This document shows, in pieces, positions 18,149-26,381 of a DNA stretch of 64,000 nucleotides. Position numbers and translations under genes: made by a program. The notes beneath the pieces are model-generated. The model saw nothing but the letters and a program-made list of their open reading frames with translations, was not told where the DNA came from and did not search any database. Numbering within the stretch: position 1 is the first letter of the stretch; every line of letters starts with the position of its first letter. Location: positions 1-64,000 of the forward strand of contig CALSNT010000004.1 in NCBI GenBank assembly GCA_943787785.1, given 5' to 3'. The DNA is from an uncultured Paracoccaceae bacterium. Lineage in GTDB: Bacteria; Pseudomonadota; Alphaproteobacteria; Rhodobacterales; Rhodobacteraceae.

Positions 18149-18177
18149 CGCGCTCCGGAAGACCGGGGCGCGTTTTT
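18149..18177 (+). terminator. Rho-independent terminator of petABC
   Basis: CGCGCTCCGG (18149-18158), loop AAGA, CCGGGGCGCG (18163-18172): a 10-bp stem with a single G-U, followed by TTTTT. It lies 27 bp after the petC stop and abuts the convergent thiQ stop. Confidence 0.9.
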
Positions 18178-18870
18178 CTATCCGAGGTAGGCTGTCAGCG
18201 CGGTGGGCGGATTGGCGAACAGCGTCCTTGTATCCTGCGGTGGATGCGCAATGCCATCCGCCACTAGAATAGTTTGATCCCCCAACGCGCGGGCATCGTC
18301 GGGATCGTGCGTGACCATCAACAGCGTCGCGCTGGTCTCGGCCACCAACTCCAGTAATAGCGCCAGCATCTCTGACTTGAGCGCCGGACCAAGGGCGGCG
18401 AAAGGCTCGTCAAGAAGCACAAGCGGCTCGGCCCTCAGCAACATCCGTGCCAAAGCCACCCGGCTTCGCTGTCCGCCAGACAGGGCCCCGGGCTTGCGAT
18501 CTGCAAATCCGTTCAATCCGACGCGGCTCAGGCTGGCACGCACCCGGTGAGCCTCGTCCGACGATAATCTCAGCGAGGGCCTCAGGCCCAGCGCCACATT
18601 CTGAAACGCCGTTAAATGCGGGAGCAGGTTTCCGTCCTGGAACAACAGGCTGGTCGGGCGTGCGCCGGGGGGCAGGCCCGTCAGCAACGTGCCGTTCCAT
18701 ATGACCCGCCCAACGTCCGGGTCCGCAAAACCCGCAATCAAATCCAGCAAAGTCGACTTGCCTGCACCGGACGGACCAATCACCGCGACACGCGATCCGG
18801 CCATTACAGTCAGGTCCGCGCTCAGGTTCCAGCTTCCCCGCGCAAGCCGAACGCCTTCAAGTGTCAGCAT
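18178..18870 (-). CDS. thiQ: Thiamine ABC transporter ATP-binding protein
   Basis: A 230-residue ABC ATPase energising thiamine/TPP uptake. Walker A is GPSGAGKST (about 33-41), the signature is LSGGQRSRVALAR (about 129-141) and Walker B is LVLLDEPFAAL, with a switch His in MVTHDPDDA. It is shorter than maltose-type ATPases, as expected for ThiQ. I start it at ATG 18870 (MLTLEGVRL), with GGGGG about 8 nt upstream inside the thiP end; the GTG-type start at 18891 adds seven residues and is less likely. Third gene of thiBPQ. Confidence 0.93.
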   Translation of the reverse strand: MLTLEGVRLARGSWNLSADLTVMAGSRVAVIGPSGAGKSTLLDLIAGFADPDVGRVIWNGTLLTGLPPGARPTSLLFQDGNLLPHLTAFQNVALGLRPSLRLSSDEAHRVRASLSRVGLNGFADRKPGALSGGQRSRVALARMLLRAEPLVLLDEPFAALGPALKSEMLALLLELVAETSATLLMVTHDPDDARALGDQTILVADGIAHPPQDTRTLFANPPTALTAYLG

Positions 18871-20431
18871 CCATTCGTCCCCCACGATCAAACACCCAGA
18901 ACGCCGCCAGGGACAGCATCAGCAACAACAGCGCCGCCGCCGCCGCGTCTCCGGTTCGGTACGCCGCCATCAGCCGATACAGCACCAGCGGCAATGTTGC
19001 GCCCTCAGGGTCCGCAAACAGCGCCACGACGCCCAGATCGCCCATCGAAAGCGCCGCCGCCAGCCCAGCGGCGAAGCCCAGCGGGCGGCGCAGGCGCGGC
19101 AACCACAGCAGCCGCAGCCGCGCAATGCCGGTCAGCCGCAGACTGTCCGCAAGACGACCATAGCTGTCTTCGACCCCGGCCAGCGCCGGGGCGAGCACTC
19201 GCAGTGCAAAGGGCAGCGCCATTGCAGCATTGACCAGCGCCGTGACGGGAAGCGCCAGCGCCACTGGGTTGGCGAAGGGAAAGATGACGATGAACAGCCC
19301 GGTGCCGATCACCAGCGGCGAGGCCGCGATGGTCAGATATCCCAGCCCCTCAATGGCTTTGCCGCCACGCCCGCGCAATCTATGCGCCAAAACCGCAAGG
19401 GGCAGGGCCAACGCAAGGGTCAACGCTGTCGAGGTCAGTGCCACCAACACTGAACGCCCGGCAGCCGCAAAGACGGGTGCAGGCAAGCCGAGTATCCCCG
19501 GCAATCCGCGAATGACGATGCTCAGAAGTGGTGCCAGCAGGAAAAGCGCCACTAGTGAGAGGAACACAGCGTCAAGCGTCCTGGCCGTAGGCGTGGACGC
19601 GTCCCAGCGCGCCGCGATGCGGTCCAGACCACCGCCCTGCTCGGCGGGTTGTGCCACGCGCAGGGCAATCAGTGCTGCAGTGCCGGACACTGCAACTTGC
19701 AGCAGCGCCAGCAAGGCAGCGCGCGACAGATCGAAGTCGAATCGAAACGCCTGATAGATCGCCAATTCGATGGTCGTCGCGCGTGGGCCTCCGCCAAGGG
19801 TCAGTGCCACCGCAAAACTGGTCGTGCAAATCAGGAAGACGGTCATCAGGGCGCCCGGTACGACCTCTCGCAGGACTGGCCATTCGATGTGTCGGGCAAT
19901 GTCGCGACCGGAAAAGTTCAGCGAGGCCGCCAGCCGGAAGCGCTCTGCCGGGACCGCCATCCAGCCTTGCAAGATCAGTCGCACAGCCAAGGGCAGGTTG
20001 AAGAAAACATGCGCCAGAACGACCCCGTGCAGCCCGAAGATCGACAAGGGCGGCAACCCCAACCAACCGAGGATCTGGCTGGCCATACCGCTGCGCCCGA
20101 AGACGGCAAGCAGACCGAACACAGCGACAATCACCGGCAGAATGAACGGTGCGCCCAGCAGGGTAATCAACGCACCGCGTCCGCGAAACCGCCGCCGCGC
20201 CAGCGCACGGGCCACAGGAATCGCCAACCCGACGCTGATTGCAGCCGACAGGACGGCCTGTAACAGCGTGAACCGCAGTGCCGCCCAGTCCGAAGGCTTC
20301 AGCCCATTCCAAGCCTCGGCGCGCAGCGCCACGGCAGAAATCGAGCCTAGGACCAGCAGCAGGATCGCCCCTGCTGCAAGCCCGCCCATCAGGGCAACGC
20401 GTGGGGTTACTGGCCCAGCGCGCTCAGCCAT
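18857..20431 (-). CDS. thiP: Thiamine ABC transporter permease
   Basis: A 524-residue protein with two fused permease halves and about 12 membrane helices, the usual ThiP architecture. EAA-type loops are visible in each half: AERFRLAASLNFSGRDIARHIEWP is the first and LAGVEDSYGRLADSL with GIARLRLLWLPRLRRP the second. It overlaps the thiB end by 25 bp and the thiQ start by 14 bp, so the three subunits are tightly coupled. Expression is controlled by the TPP riboswitch ahead of thiB. Confidence 0.94.
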   Translation of the reverse strand: MAERAGPVTPRVALMGGLAAGAILLLVLGSISAVALRAEAWNGLKPSDWAALRFTLLQAVLSAAISVGLAIPVARALARRRFRGRGALITLLGAPFILPVIVAVFGLLAVFGRSGMASQILGWLGLPPLSIFGLHGVVLAHVFFNLPLAVRLILQGWMAVPAERFRLAASLNFSGRDIARHIEWPVLREVVPGALMTVFLICTTSFAVALTLGGGPRATTIELAIYQAFRFDFDLSRAALLALLQVAVSGTAALIALRVAQPAEQGGGLDRIAARWDASTPTARTLDAVFLSLVALFLLAPLLSIVIRGLPGILGLPAPVFAAAGRSVLVALTSTALTLALALPLAVLAHRLRGRGGKAIEGLGYLTIAASPLVIGTGLFIVIFPFANPVALALPVTALVNAAMALPFALRVLAPALAGVEDSYGRLADSLRLTGIARLRLLWLPRLRRPLGFAAGLAAALSMGDLGVVALFADPEGATLPLVLYRLMAAYRTGDAAAAALLLLMLSLAAFWVFDRGGRMDADT

Positions 20432-21393
20432 TCGTCCAGCGCCACATCACGCACAGTCGGTGCGTCCACAGGCGCGACGTGCAGCGATTTCCCCACACGC
20501 GGGGCACCAAACCCTTCGGGCAAGCCCGCTGCCGGGATCACCGCCGGATACATCCAGTTTGTCGTCGCGATCGCGCCCTGAAATCCTTCGGACAGCATAA
20601 ATGCGAGGAACGCGTCCGCCAGTTCCGGTTGGTCGCTCGACGCCAGTTTCCCGGCCACTTCGATCTGCAGGTAATGCCCCTCGACAAATTCAGCAGCGGC
20701 CTTTGTGTCATCTTCCTCGGCAATCCGGTGATAGGCCGGAGAGGTCGTGTAAGACAGCACCATGTCCGCCTCGCCCTCAAGGAACAGCCCGTAAGCCTCG
20801 GACCAGCCTTTGGTGACGGTGACGATGTTGTCCGCAAGACCGGCCCAGACGGCCTCGGCCTCATCGCCGTATGCCGCCTTCACCCACATTAGCAGGCCAA
20901 GACCGGGGGTCGAGCTGCGCGGGTCCTGGATGATGATCGAAACATCGCTGGCACCCAGCGCACGGAAGTCGGCTGGCGGGGTCGCCAGTTTGGTCGTGTC
21001 GTGGACAAAGGCGAAATAGCCCCAGTCGAAAGGCAGAAACAACGGGTCGTCCCATGCCACAGGCAGGCTCAGCCCATCAACCGCTGCACTGTGGGGCGCG
21101 AATAGACCGGTCTCGGCAGCCGCCGCCGTCAAATTTGTGTCGAGGCCAAGTACAACGTCCGCGTCCGACCGCGCGCCCTCCAACCGGACCCGCGCCAGCA
21201 AAGCCGCCCCATCGCCGGACCCGACGAATTTCAGGTCGCAGCCGCAGGTCTCTTCAAACTTCGCCTCGACCACCGGGCCCGGGCCCCAGTCGGACACAAA
21301 GCTGTCGTAGGTCATTACGGTAAGGGTTGGCTTGTCCTGCGCGAGCGCGGGAGTTGCTGCCAAAAGCCCTGCCGCAAGGATCAGATAACGCAT
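20407..21393 (-). CDS. thiB: Thiamine ABC transporter periplasmic binding protein
   Basis: A 328-residue secreted protein with signal peptide MRYLILAAGLLAATPALAQ. The mature part shows the ThiB pattern LTVMTYDSFVSDWGPGP, VKFVGSGDGAALLARVRLEGARSDADVVLGLD (shortened), PFDWGYFAFVHD, and SSTPGLGLLMWVKAAYG. I prefer ATG 21393 to GTG 21399 because AAAGGAG then lies about 7 nt upstream. It delivers thiamine, TMP or TPP to ThiPQ. First gene after the TPP riboswitch. Confidence 0.94.
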   Translation of the reverse strand: MRYLILAAGLLAATPALAQDKPTLTVMTYDSFVSDWGPGPVVEAKFEETCGCDLKFVGSGDGAALLARVRLEGARSDADVVLGLDTNLTAAAAETGLFAPHSAAVDGLSLPVAWDDPLFLPFDWGYFAFVHDTTKLATPPADFRALGASDVSIIIQDPRSSTPGLGLLMWVKAAYGDEAEAVWAGLADNIVTVTKGWSEAYGLFLEGEADMVLSYTTSPAYHRIAEEDDTKAAAEFVEGHYLQIEVAGKLASSDQPELADAFLAFMLSEGFQGAIATTNWMYPAVIPAAGLPEGFGAPRVGKSLHVAPVDAPTVRDVALDEWLSALGQ

Positions 21394-21437
21394 TCTCACT
21401 CTCCTTTGTGGCCGGACGAAGGATCGGGTGAGGAATG

Positions 21438-21524
21438 CTCGACCTTCCCTCCGCCGGTATTAACCGGTTCAGGTTCGACGGGTTCGCTAGAAGCATCTCA
21501 GCCCAGATGGGCCCCCCGAGGTAG
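21438..21524 (-). promoter_or_regulatory. TPP (THI-box) riboswitch controlling thiBPQ
   Basis: The minus strand holds the conserved THI element: P1/P2 segment CTCGGGGGGCCC, the pyrimidine-sensor core GGGCTGAGATG, the joining CCCGTCGAACCTG, and the pyrophosphate-sensor helix ACCGGTTAATACCGGCG followed by GAGGGAAGG. It ends about 45 nt upstream of thiB, so binding of thiamine pyrophosphate probably hides the thiB RBS. Confidence 0.96.
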
Positions 21525-21579
21525 AACTGTAGTTAGTGTGGGCGTGTCGGAATGGCAAGCAAGCGCTGACGCAGCTTTA

Positions 21580-22077
21580 TCAGCACATGTTCTCTTTGAT
21601 CTCATAAGCGCTGTGGAGCTCTTTCCAAGAATGGCACCCCGAATCGCCATTGGCGTGCACTGTAACCTGCACCTGAAACGGGCGCGTCTTTGGCATCCGG
21701 CAGGCCGAGCGTTCGATGGCGGATTTCAGATTATAGGGGACATAGCTACGGATGCCGGTTTTACCCCGGCCATAGCAATCTGGTGGGCGTTTGGCCGCCT
21801 TGCGGATGTCCGGGTCCCACCGGGTATCCCAAGCACTCTGCCCGCAATCGAGAATGTAGCGCGCGGCCCGCTTGCGACAGTCATTCGCCCTAAAACGGTT
21901 CTTGCAGCGTCCCTGGGCGTCAATATCCCCAAAGAAGGCGGTGCGGGTTGACAGGTCATCACCGCCGGACGCGGCAATGCGAAAAACGCCCGAACACCCG
22001 CGGGTGAAGTCGGCAGCAGCTTGCCCGGCGATGCCCAGTTAAGCGATGACAGCGATGGTCGTGGCAAAGCGTTTCAT
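21580..22077 (-). pseudogene. Secreted Cys-rich protein with a stop codon in its signal peptide
   Basis: From ATG 22077 (RBS GGAG at 8 nt) the frame reads MKRFATTIAVIA, then TAA (22041-22039), then LGIAGQAAADFTRGCSG and continues open for 152 codons to TGA 21580-21582. Joined, this is a normal signal peptide with an AxA cleavage site and a mature domain with eight Cys. Motifs include CKNRFRANDCRKRAARYILDC and a C-terminal CHSWKELHSAYEIKENMC. The conserved coding quality after the stop argues for a recent nonsense change (for example TTA or CAA to TAA) or a sequence error. The family is not recognised. Confidence 0.65.
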
Positions 22078-22248
22078 ATGTGAATCTCCGGTTTGGGATC
22101 ATCTGTCTGTCGGCATTTGGCACCAACCGGTTCAATCTGCTGTGACTGGCTGATTTCGCTGCGCTGCGGCCCGATCAGGTCTGGTATTTTCGACTACATT
22201 AATGTAAAAGGTATTTACTTCAAAAATCTTATGGATAAGGAGGCCTGC

Positions 22249-22439
22249 TTGGGGCAACGCGACTAAAGATACTCTTCGTCGAGCTGGTGTTTATCTGGCT
22301 CATTTACCTCGGCTTTGGTTGGGTCACACGCATTGACATGCCAATCTGGATCACCGCAGTTTTCGTGATCATGACCGACCGAACCGTCACTTTCATCTCT
22401 GCCTGGTTCACTCAGCGACGCAACTGCATCGCAGATTGA
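22249..22439 (+). pseudogene. Small two-helix membrane protein, frameshifted near the start
   Basis: AAGGAGG (22237-22243) is placed 5 nt before TTG 22249, but that frame (MGQRD) stops at once. Two bases over, a clean frame encodes LKILFVELVFIWLIYLGFGW, a short loop, then a second hydrophobic stretch PIWITAVFVIM and ends AWFTQRRNCIAD at TGA 22437. Removing one CG from the CGCG at 22258-22261 joins RBS, start and frame into a 62-residue protein. So this looks like a 2-bp slippage, or an assembly error. Function unknown. Confidence 0.4.
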
Positions 22440-22493
22440 TCTTGTCGCTCATCGGCGCGCCCGCTAACCCATTTCGGGTAAGGAGCGCGCGCG

Positions 22494-23594
22494 ATGAGCC
22501 TGAATACGTTCGGACATTTATTTCGGGTCACCACCTGGGGCGAAAGCCACGGACCGGGGTTGGGGGCGACCGTGGACGGCTGCCCGCCGGGGGTGCCGCT
22601 GTCCGAGGGCGACATTCAGGTCTGGATGGACAAGCGCAAGCCGGGACAGAACAAATACACCACTCAGCGGCGTGAGGCTGACGAGGTGCAGATCATGTCC
22701 GGCGTTTACGAAGGGCGCACTACCGGCACACCGATCCAACTGATGATCCTGAACACCGATCAACGCTCGAAGGATTACGGCGACATTGCCGAGAAATTCC
22801 GCCCCGGCCACGCGGATATCACCTATTGGCAGAAATACGGCATCCGCGATCCGCGCGGAGGCGGGCGATCGTCGGCGCGTGAAACAGCGGCACGTGTGGC
22901 AGCTGGCGGGATTGCAAGGGCGGTTCTGGCGGCGCTTGTCCCTGATCTGAGCATCACAGGTTACATGGTGCAGATGGGCGAACACGCCATTGACCGAGAC
23001 GCATTCGATTGGGATCAGATCGCGCAGAATCCGTTCTGGTGCCCGGATGCAGCGGCGGCGACGGGTTGGGCCGACTATCTGGATGGGCTGCGAAAATCCG
23101 GCAGCTCGGTCGGGGCAATGATCGAAGTAACGGCGAAAGGCGTCCCGCCAGGCCTCGGCGCGCCGGTCTATGGCAAGCTCGACACAGATCTGGGGGCGGC
23201 GATGCTGTCGATTAACGCGGTAAAAGGCGTTGAGATCGGGGCCGGGATGGCCGCCGCGATGCTGACCGGTGAGGCGAACGCGGACGAGATCTCGATGGCG
23301 TCGGATGGCCCGGAGTTTTCGTCAAACCACGCGGGCGGTATCCTCGGTGGGATATCGACAGGGCAGGACGTAGTGGTGCGGTTTGCGGTAAAGCCAACGT
23401 CGTCAATCCTGACACCACGCAAGACGATCACCAAATCGGGTGAGGCGACCGAGATCATCACGAAGGGCCGCCACGATCCCTGCGTCGGCATCCGTGCTGT
23501 CCCGGTCGGCGAAGCGATGATGGCCTGCGTGCTTTTGGATCATCTGTTGCTGGACCGCGCGCAGACCGGTGGCGTGCGGGGGCCGATTGGGTGA
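22494..23594 (+). CDS. aroC: Chorismate synthase
   Basis: A 366-residue enzyme converting EPSP to chorismate, the last step of the shikimate pathway; it requires reduced FMN. The N-terminal signature is [26 protein letters not shown] (residues about 7-32, shortened here to TWGESHG). The second motif is [30 protein letters not shown] ([16 protein letters not shown]). The third is [17 protein letters not shown] near 330. Length is typical. An AAGGAG-type RBS precedes the ATG. Single-gene unit, convergent with the thioredoxin gene. Confidence 0.97.
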   Translation: MSLNTFGHLFRVTTWGESHGPGLGATVDGCPPGVPLSEGDIQVWMDKRKPGQNKYTTQRREADEVQIMSGVYEGRTTGTPIQLMILNTDQRSKDYGDIAEKFRPGHADITYWQKYGIRDPRGGGRSSARETAARVAAGGIARAVLAALVPDLSITGYMVQMGEHAIDRDAFDWDQIAQNPFWCPDAAAATGWADYLDGLRKSGSSVGAMIEVTAKGVPPGLGAPVYGKLDTDLGAAMLSINAVKGVEIGAGMAAAMLTGEANADEISMASDGPEFSSNHAGGILGGISTGQDVVVRFAVKPTSSILTPRKTITKSGEATEIITKGRHDPCVGIRAVPVGEAMMACVLLDHLLLDRAQTGGVRGPIG

Positions 23595-23721
23595 TGTGGG
23601 CTTGGGTCATACGGACAGGTTGATCCACTTCGCCGCACCATGCTCTCAAGTGCAATCAGACCGTATGAATACGACTTCGCTGCGCTTTTCTTTGTCGTTT
23701 CACAACGAATATTCCGGCGAT

Positions 23722-23747
23722 GTCTGGAGGGGCTGACCCCTCCAGAC
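23722..23747. terminator. Perfect hairpin between convergent aroC and thioredoxin genes
   Basis: GTCTGGAGGGG (23722-23732), loop CTGA, CCCCTCCAGAC (23737-23747): an 11-bp perfect stem, followed by GTTTCTC. It can act on both strands. A weaker relative (TGGGGGCTGACCCCTCCA, 32421-32438) sits in the radC-dnaJ gap within a similar ATATYCCGG context, so this may be a dispersed intergenic element reused as a terminator. Confidence 0.7.
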
Positions 23748-23803
23748 GTTTCTCACAGCCACGAACCGCGCGGTTTGACATCGTGCGGCGTTTCTCGAAC
23801 TCC

Positions 23804-24211
23804 TCAGCTCGTTGCCGCACCCAGCGCCACGTCCATCAACTGTTGAATCTGCGCCCGTCCAGTGCCCGCAACAATCCGCCCCAGCTCTTGATTCCCTTTC
23901 AGCACCACAAGGGTCGAGCGGCGCGGGATCTTCAGCGCTTTGGTGAGATCGGCACCGCGATACTGGTCCCAGTCTACGTCGATGAAGCTGATCGCTTGTT
24001 CATAGGCCGGGTTCTCGGCCTGAAGCGAGGCAATCGTGCGACCCTGACTTTGACAGGTCGAACACCAACTGGCGGTGAAGTCCAGGAACACCGTCTTCCC
24101 GGCGGCCAACTCGGCCTGAACCAGACCGGGTTTATAGCTGGCGTTGGCCATCGCAGCTGCCGGCAGGATGGCGGTGGCCGACGCGGCCAGAACGAAATCA
24201 CGACGGTTCAT
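23804..24211 (-). CDS. Periplasmic thioredoxin-fold protein
   Basis: A 135-residue protein with an exported, twin-arginine-like N-terminus (MNRRDFVLAASATAILPAAAMA). The redox motif is FTASWCSTCQ (CxxC, about residues 46-52), followed by SFIDVDWDQYRGADLTKALKIPRRSTLVV with the cis-Pro. It resembles the DsbD gamma-domain type of thiol-disulfide protein. ATG 24211 has GGAG about 8 nt upstream; the upstream frame from 24253 overlaps the CcdA gene end. It directly follows ccdA, so CcdA probably supplies electrons to it across the membrane, a split version of DsbD (inference). Confidence 0.88.
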   Translation of the reverse strand: MNRRDFVLAASATAILPAAAMANASYKPGLVQAELAAGKTVFLDFTASWCSTCQSQGRTIASLQAENPAYEQAISFIDVDWDQYRGADLTKALKIPRRSTLVVLKGNQELGRIVAGTGRAQIQQLMDVALGAATS

Positions 24212-24227
24212 AAAGTGTACTCCTTGG

Positions 24228-24953
24228 TCAGATGGAAACGGAAAGATCGACAAGCCAGACCGGCAGAAGCCGCAACGCCCAGGCGTCGATCATGTGGTGA
24301 ACTTTGAAAAGGATGCCGAGGCCGACGACGACGAAGACAAAACCCATGATCGGGCGGGCTTTGCCGGCAAACGCGCGCATAGTGGCCTGACGGCGCAAGA
24401 TGACGGATCGGGCTCCATAGCCGAGCGCGATGATGATCGTCGACACACCCAGCGCGAACGAGATCATGATTGCCGCTGCCCAACCGATGCTTTCACCCTG
24501 ACTGGCAAGCGAGATCGCCCCGCCCAGCGTTGGCCCGATGCAGGGTGACCAGACCGCGCCCAGCAGGATACCAGCCAGAAACTGGCCGCGCATACCGCCT
24601 TGATCCAACTCGTCAATTTGCGCATCGGCTCGGCTGGAAAATCCTGCTGTGGCGGTAGCGAAACTTTCCGAGAAGCGTGGCACCAGCAGGACCAGCCCGA
24701 AGCCGACCATCAGTACCGCACCGGCCTGCGCAATGGTTTCCTCGGTGATGCCAAGGCTATAGCCGACCAGTGTCACGCCAAGGCCCAGAAGCACAAACGA
24801 CAGGCTCATCCCAGCCGCAATGGCCAGCGGCCCGTGGCGTCCAGCCTGCAGGGCAGTGGCCAGAACGATTGGCAGAATCGGCAGAACGCAGGGGTTAATC
24901 AGCGTCAGAAGGCCGGCACCATATCCAAGGATCAACTCCATGGCGTTCGGCAT
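24228..24953 (-). CDS. ccdA: CcdA/DsbD-type thiol-disulfide transmembrane protein
   Basis: A 241-residue protein with six membrane helices. Conserved Pro/Cys features are visible in GYGAGLLTLINPCVLPILPIVLA (residues about 10-32) and AGILLGAVWSPCIGPTLGGA (about 128-147), with one Cys in each half as needed for electron transfer. It passes reducing equivalents from cytoplasmic thioredoxin to periplasmic partners in cytochrome c maturation or disulfide reduction. It is 16 bp upstream of the exported thioredoxin gene and forms an operon with it. Confidence 0.93.
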   Translation of the reverse strand: MPNAMELILGYGAGLLTLINPCVLPILPIVLATALQAGRHGPLAIAAGMSLSFVLLGLGVTLVGYSLGITEETIAQAGAVLMVGFGLVLLVPRFSESFATATAGFSSRADAQIDELDQGGMRGQFLAGILLGAVWSPCIGPTLGGAISLASQGESIGWAAAIMISFALGVSTIIIALGYGARSVILRRQATMRAFAGKARPIMGFVFVVVGLGILFKVHHMIDAWALRLLPVWLVDLSVSI

Positions 24954-25001
24954 AGGGCGATGCCCCTAACCTGTCACATCAAATGCACGTCAGAAAATGT
25001 G

Positions 25002-25874
25002 TCAGATGCGCGAACGCACCTTCGACACCTGCACCGCCAGGATGCCCAACATAATGATCAGTACGCCGAGCAGGTCGGCGCCGCGGACTGCCTCGCCTAG
25101 AAGTATGGCGGCGATCAACACCCCGAAGAACGGGTTGAGGAAGTGGAAGGTCGCGGCGCGGACCATCCCAATCCGCTCAACCAGTTGAAACCAGACCAAC
25201 GTCGCCGCTAGACCGGGGATGAGCGTTGTGTACACAAATGCAAGGACCAGCGGGGTCGACAGCGTCACGTTCGGATCCTCAAGCCAAATCCCAAACGGCG
25301 CCAGAACTGCGGCACCGACCAGCATCTGCAATCCCACGATCATCAGCATGTTTTTGCCGCCGCCAGCGCCACGCACCGCAAGGGTCGCGAAGGTCAGTCC
25401 CAGAACGCCGATGCCGGTCAGGAGCAGGCCGAAATTGTCGACACCCGCAGACATCCTCGTACCCATTATGATAACGACGCCAACGGTTCCTGCTACCAGT
25501 CCGGCGAGCCCCAACCGGCCGACACGCTCATGAAAGATCACCCATCCCGCCAGCGCCACCAGTAGCGGCATGGTCGAGGCGATGATGGCGGCCAACGATG
25601 CCTCAACGGTCTGCATCGCGACGAAGTTCAACCCAAGATAAATCGCATTCTGGCAGATCCCAAACAGTACAGTTGCGCGCCACTGCGCTCGGGACAGGTT
25701 CCACGACTGGCCCAGCGCGCGGGCAATCGCAACGCCAATCAGGCCGGAAATCAGAAAGCGGAGCGCCAGAGCGGATAGCGGCGGAGCCTCAGCCACGATG
25801 ATCCGGGCCGAGGAAAACGCCGAAGACCACATGACCACGAAGGCCAGTCCCATCAGGATTGCGCGGACGTCCAT
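25002..25874 (-). CDS. EamA/DMT-family transporter
   Basis: A 290-residue protein with ten predicted membrane helices and the two EamA repeats; FVVMWSSAFSSARIIVAEAPPLSALALRFLISG marks the first (residues about 12-45, shortened) and YTTLIPGLAATLVWFQLVERIG the second. Such proteins are usually exporters of amino acids or other small metabolites, but the substrate cannot be inferred. It ends 48 bp before the ccdA start on the same strand and may be transcribed with it, or separately. Confidence 0.92.
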   Translation of the reverse strand: MDVRAILMGLAFVVMWSSAFSSARIIVAEAPPLSALALRFLISGLIGVAIARALGQSWNLSRAQWRATVLFGICQNAIYLGLNFVAMQTVEASLAAIIASTMPLLVALAGWVIFHERVGRLGLAGLVAGTVGVVIIMGTRMSAGVDNFGLLLTGIGVLGLTFATLAVRGAGGGKNMLMIVGLQMLVGAAVLAPFGIWLEDPNVTLSTPLVLAFVYTTLIPGLAATLVWFQLVERIGMVRAATFHFLNPFFGVLIAAILLGEAVRGADLLGVLIIMLGILAVQVSKVRSRI

Positions 25875-25890
25875 CTAAATGTCCTAAACG

Positions 25891-25918
25891 AAAAAAGGCC
25901 GCCCGCTTTGGGCGACCT
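25891..25918 (-). terminator. Rho-independent terminator of the HU gene
   Basis: Read on the minus strand: GGTCGCCC, loop AAAGC, GGGCGGCC and then six T. The stem is 8 bp with one G-U. It lies 25 bp after the HU stop and separates it from the EamA gene. Confidence 0.88.
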
Positions 25919-25942
25919 TTCTGTCATTCGGTCAGGGCTGGT

Positions 25943-26233
25943 TCAGCCGTTGACGCTGTCTTTCAGTGCCTTGGCGATGGTCATTTTCACGACCTTGTCG
26001 GCATCCTTGTGGATCTGCTCGCCCGTGGCGGGGTTGCGGACCATACGTGCCGGACGCTCGCGGCAATAGACTTTGCCAACGCCGGGCAGGGTTACTGCCC
26101 CGCCGCCCGACACTTCGTCGGTGATGATGCCGGTGACAGCGTCAAGTGCCTCGCCAGCGGATTTCTTGTCGGTGCCCATGCGATCGGCCAGTGCGGCCAC
26201 CAGTTGGGTCTTCGTCATCGGTTTGCTTGCCAT
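25943..26233 (-). CDS. hup: HU-family DNA-binding protein
   Basis: A 96-residue nucleoid protein. The N-terminal dimerisation helices (MTKTQLVAALADRMGTDKKSAGEALDAV, in parts) and the arm region RPARMVRNPATGEQIHKDADKV, with the PATG turn that inserts into DNA, are clear. TLPGVGKVYCRERPAR replaces the usual LxGFGxF motif, so this belongs to the alphaproteobacterial HU variant with a V-C-R segment. ATG 26233 has AGGAG about 8 nt upstream; the alternative start at 26248 adds MRRDI and would bury the RBS. Own transcript, with a hairpin in the leader and a terminator after. Confidence 0.94.
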   Translation of the reverse strand: MASKPMTKTQLVAALADRMGTDKKSAGEALDAVTGIITDEVSGGGAVTLPGVGKVYCRERPARMVRNPATGEQIHKDADKVVKMTIAKALKDSVNG

Positions 26234-26250
26234 GATATCTCTCCTCATTC

Positions 26251-26268
26251 GGCCCCCTATACTTGGGG
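26251..26268 (-). promoter_or_regulatory. Leader hairpin upstream of HU
   Basis: GCCCC-aagtata(g)-GGGGC on the minus strand folds into a short G/C-rich hairpin just upstream of the HU ribosome binding site. A TATATAAG box lies further upstream (about 26290-26297), compatible with a -10 element. It might influence mRNA stability or translation. Confidence 0.35.
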
Positions 26269-26381
26269 CTCACCTTGCCACAATAGCCTTATATATGGGG
26301 GTTCCACAACGATTAGCGATCAGTTGCAAGGGCTTTTCGCGATTTTTCGGCGGGATTTCTGCCGTCGCCCTGTCTAACGGC

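Noticed and set aside
22123-22135. AACCGGTT as another iol-type operator
   Set aside because: Only the central 8 bp match; the outer arms do not, and no sugar gene is adjacent.
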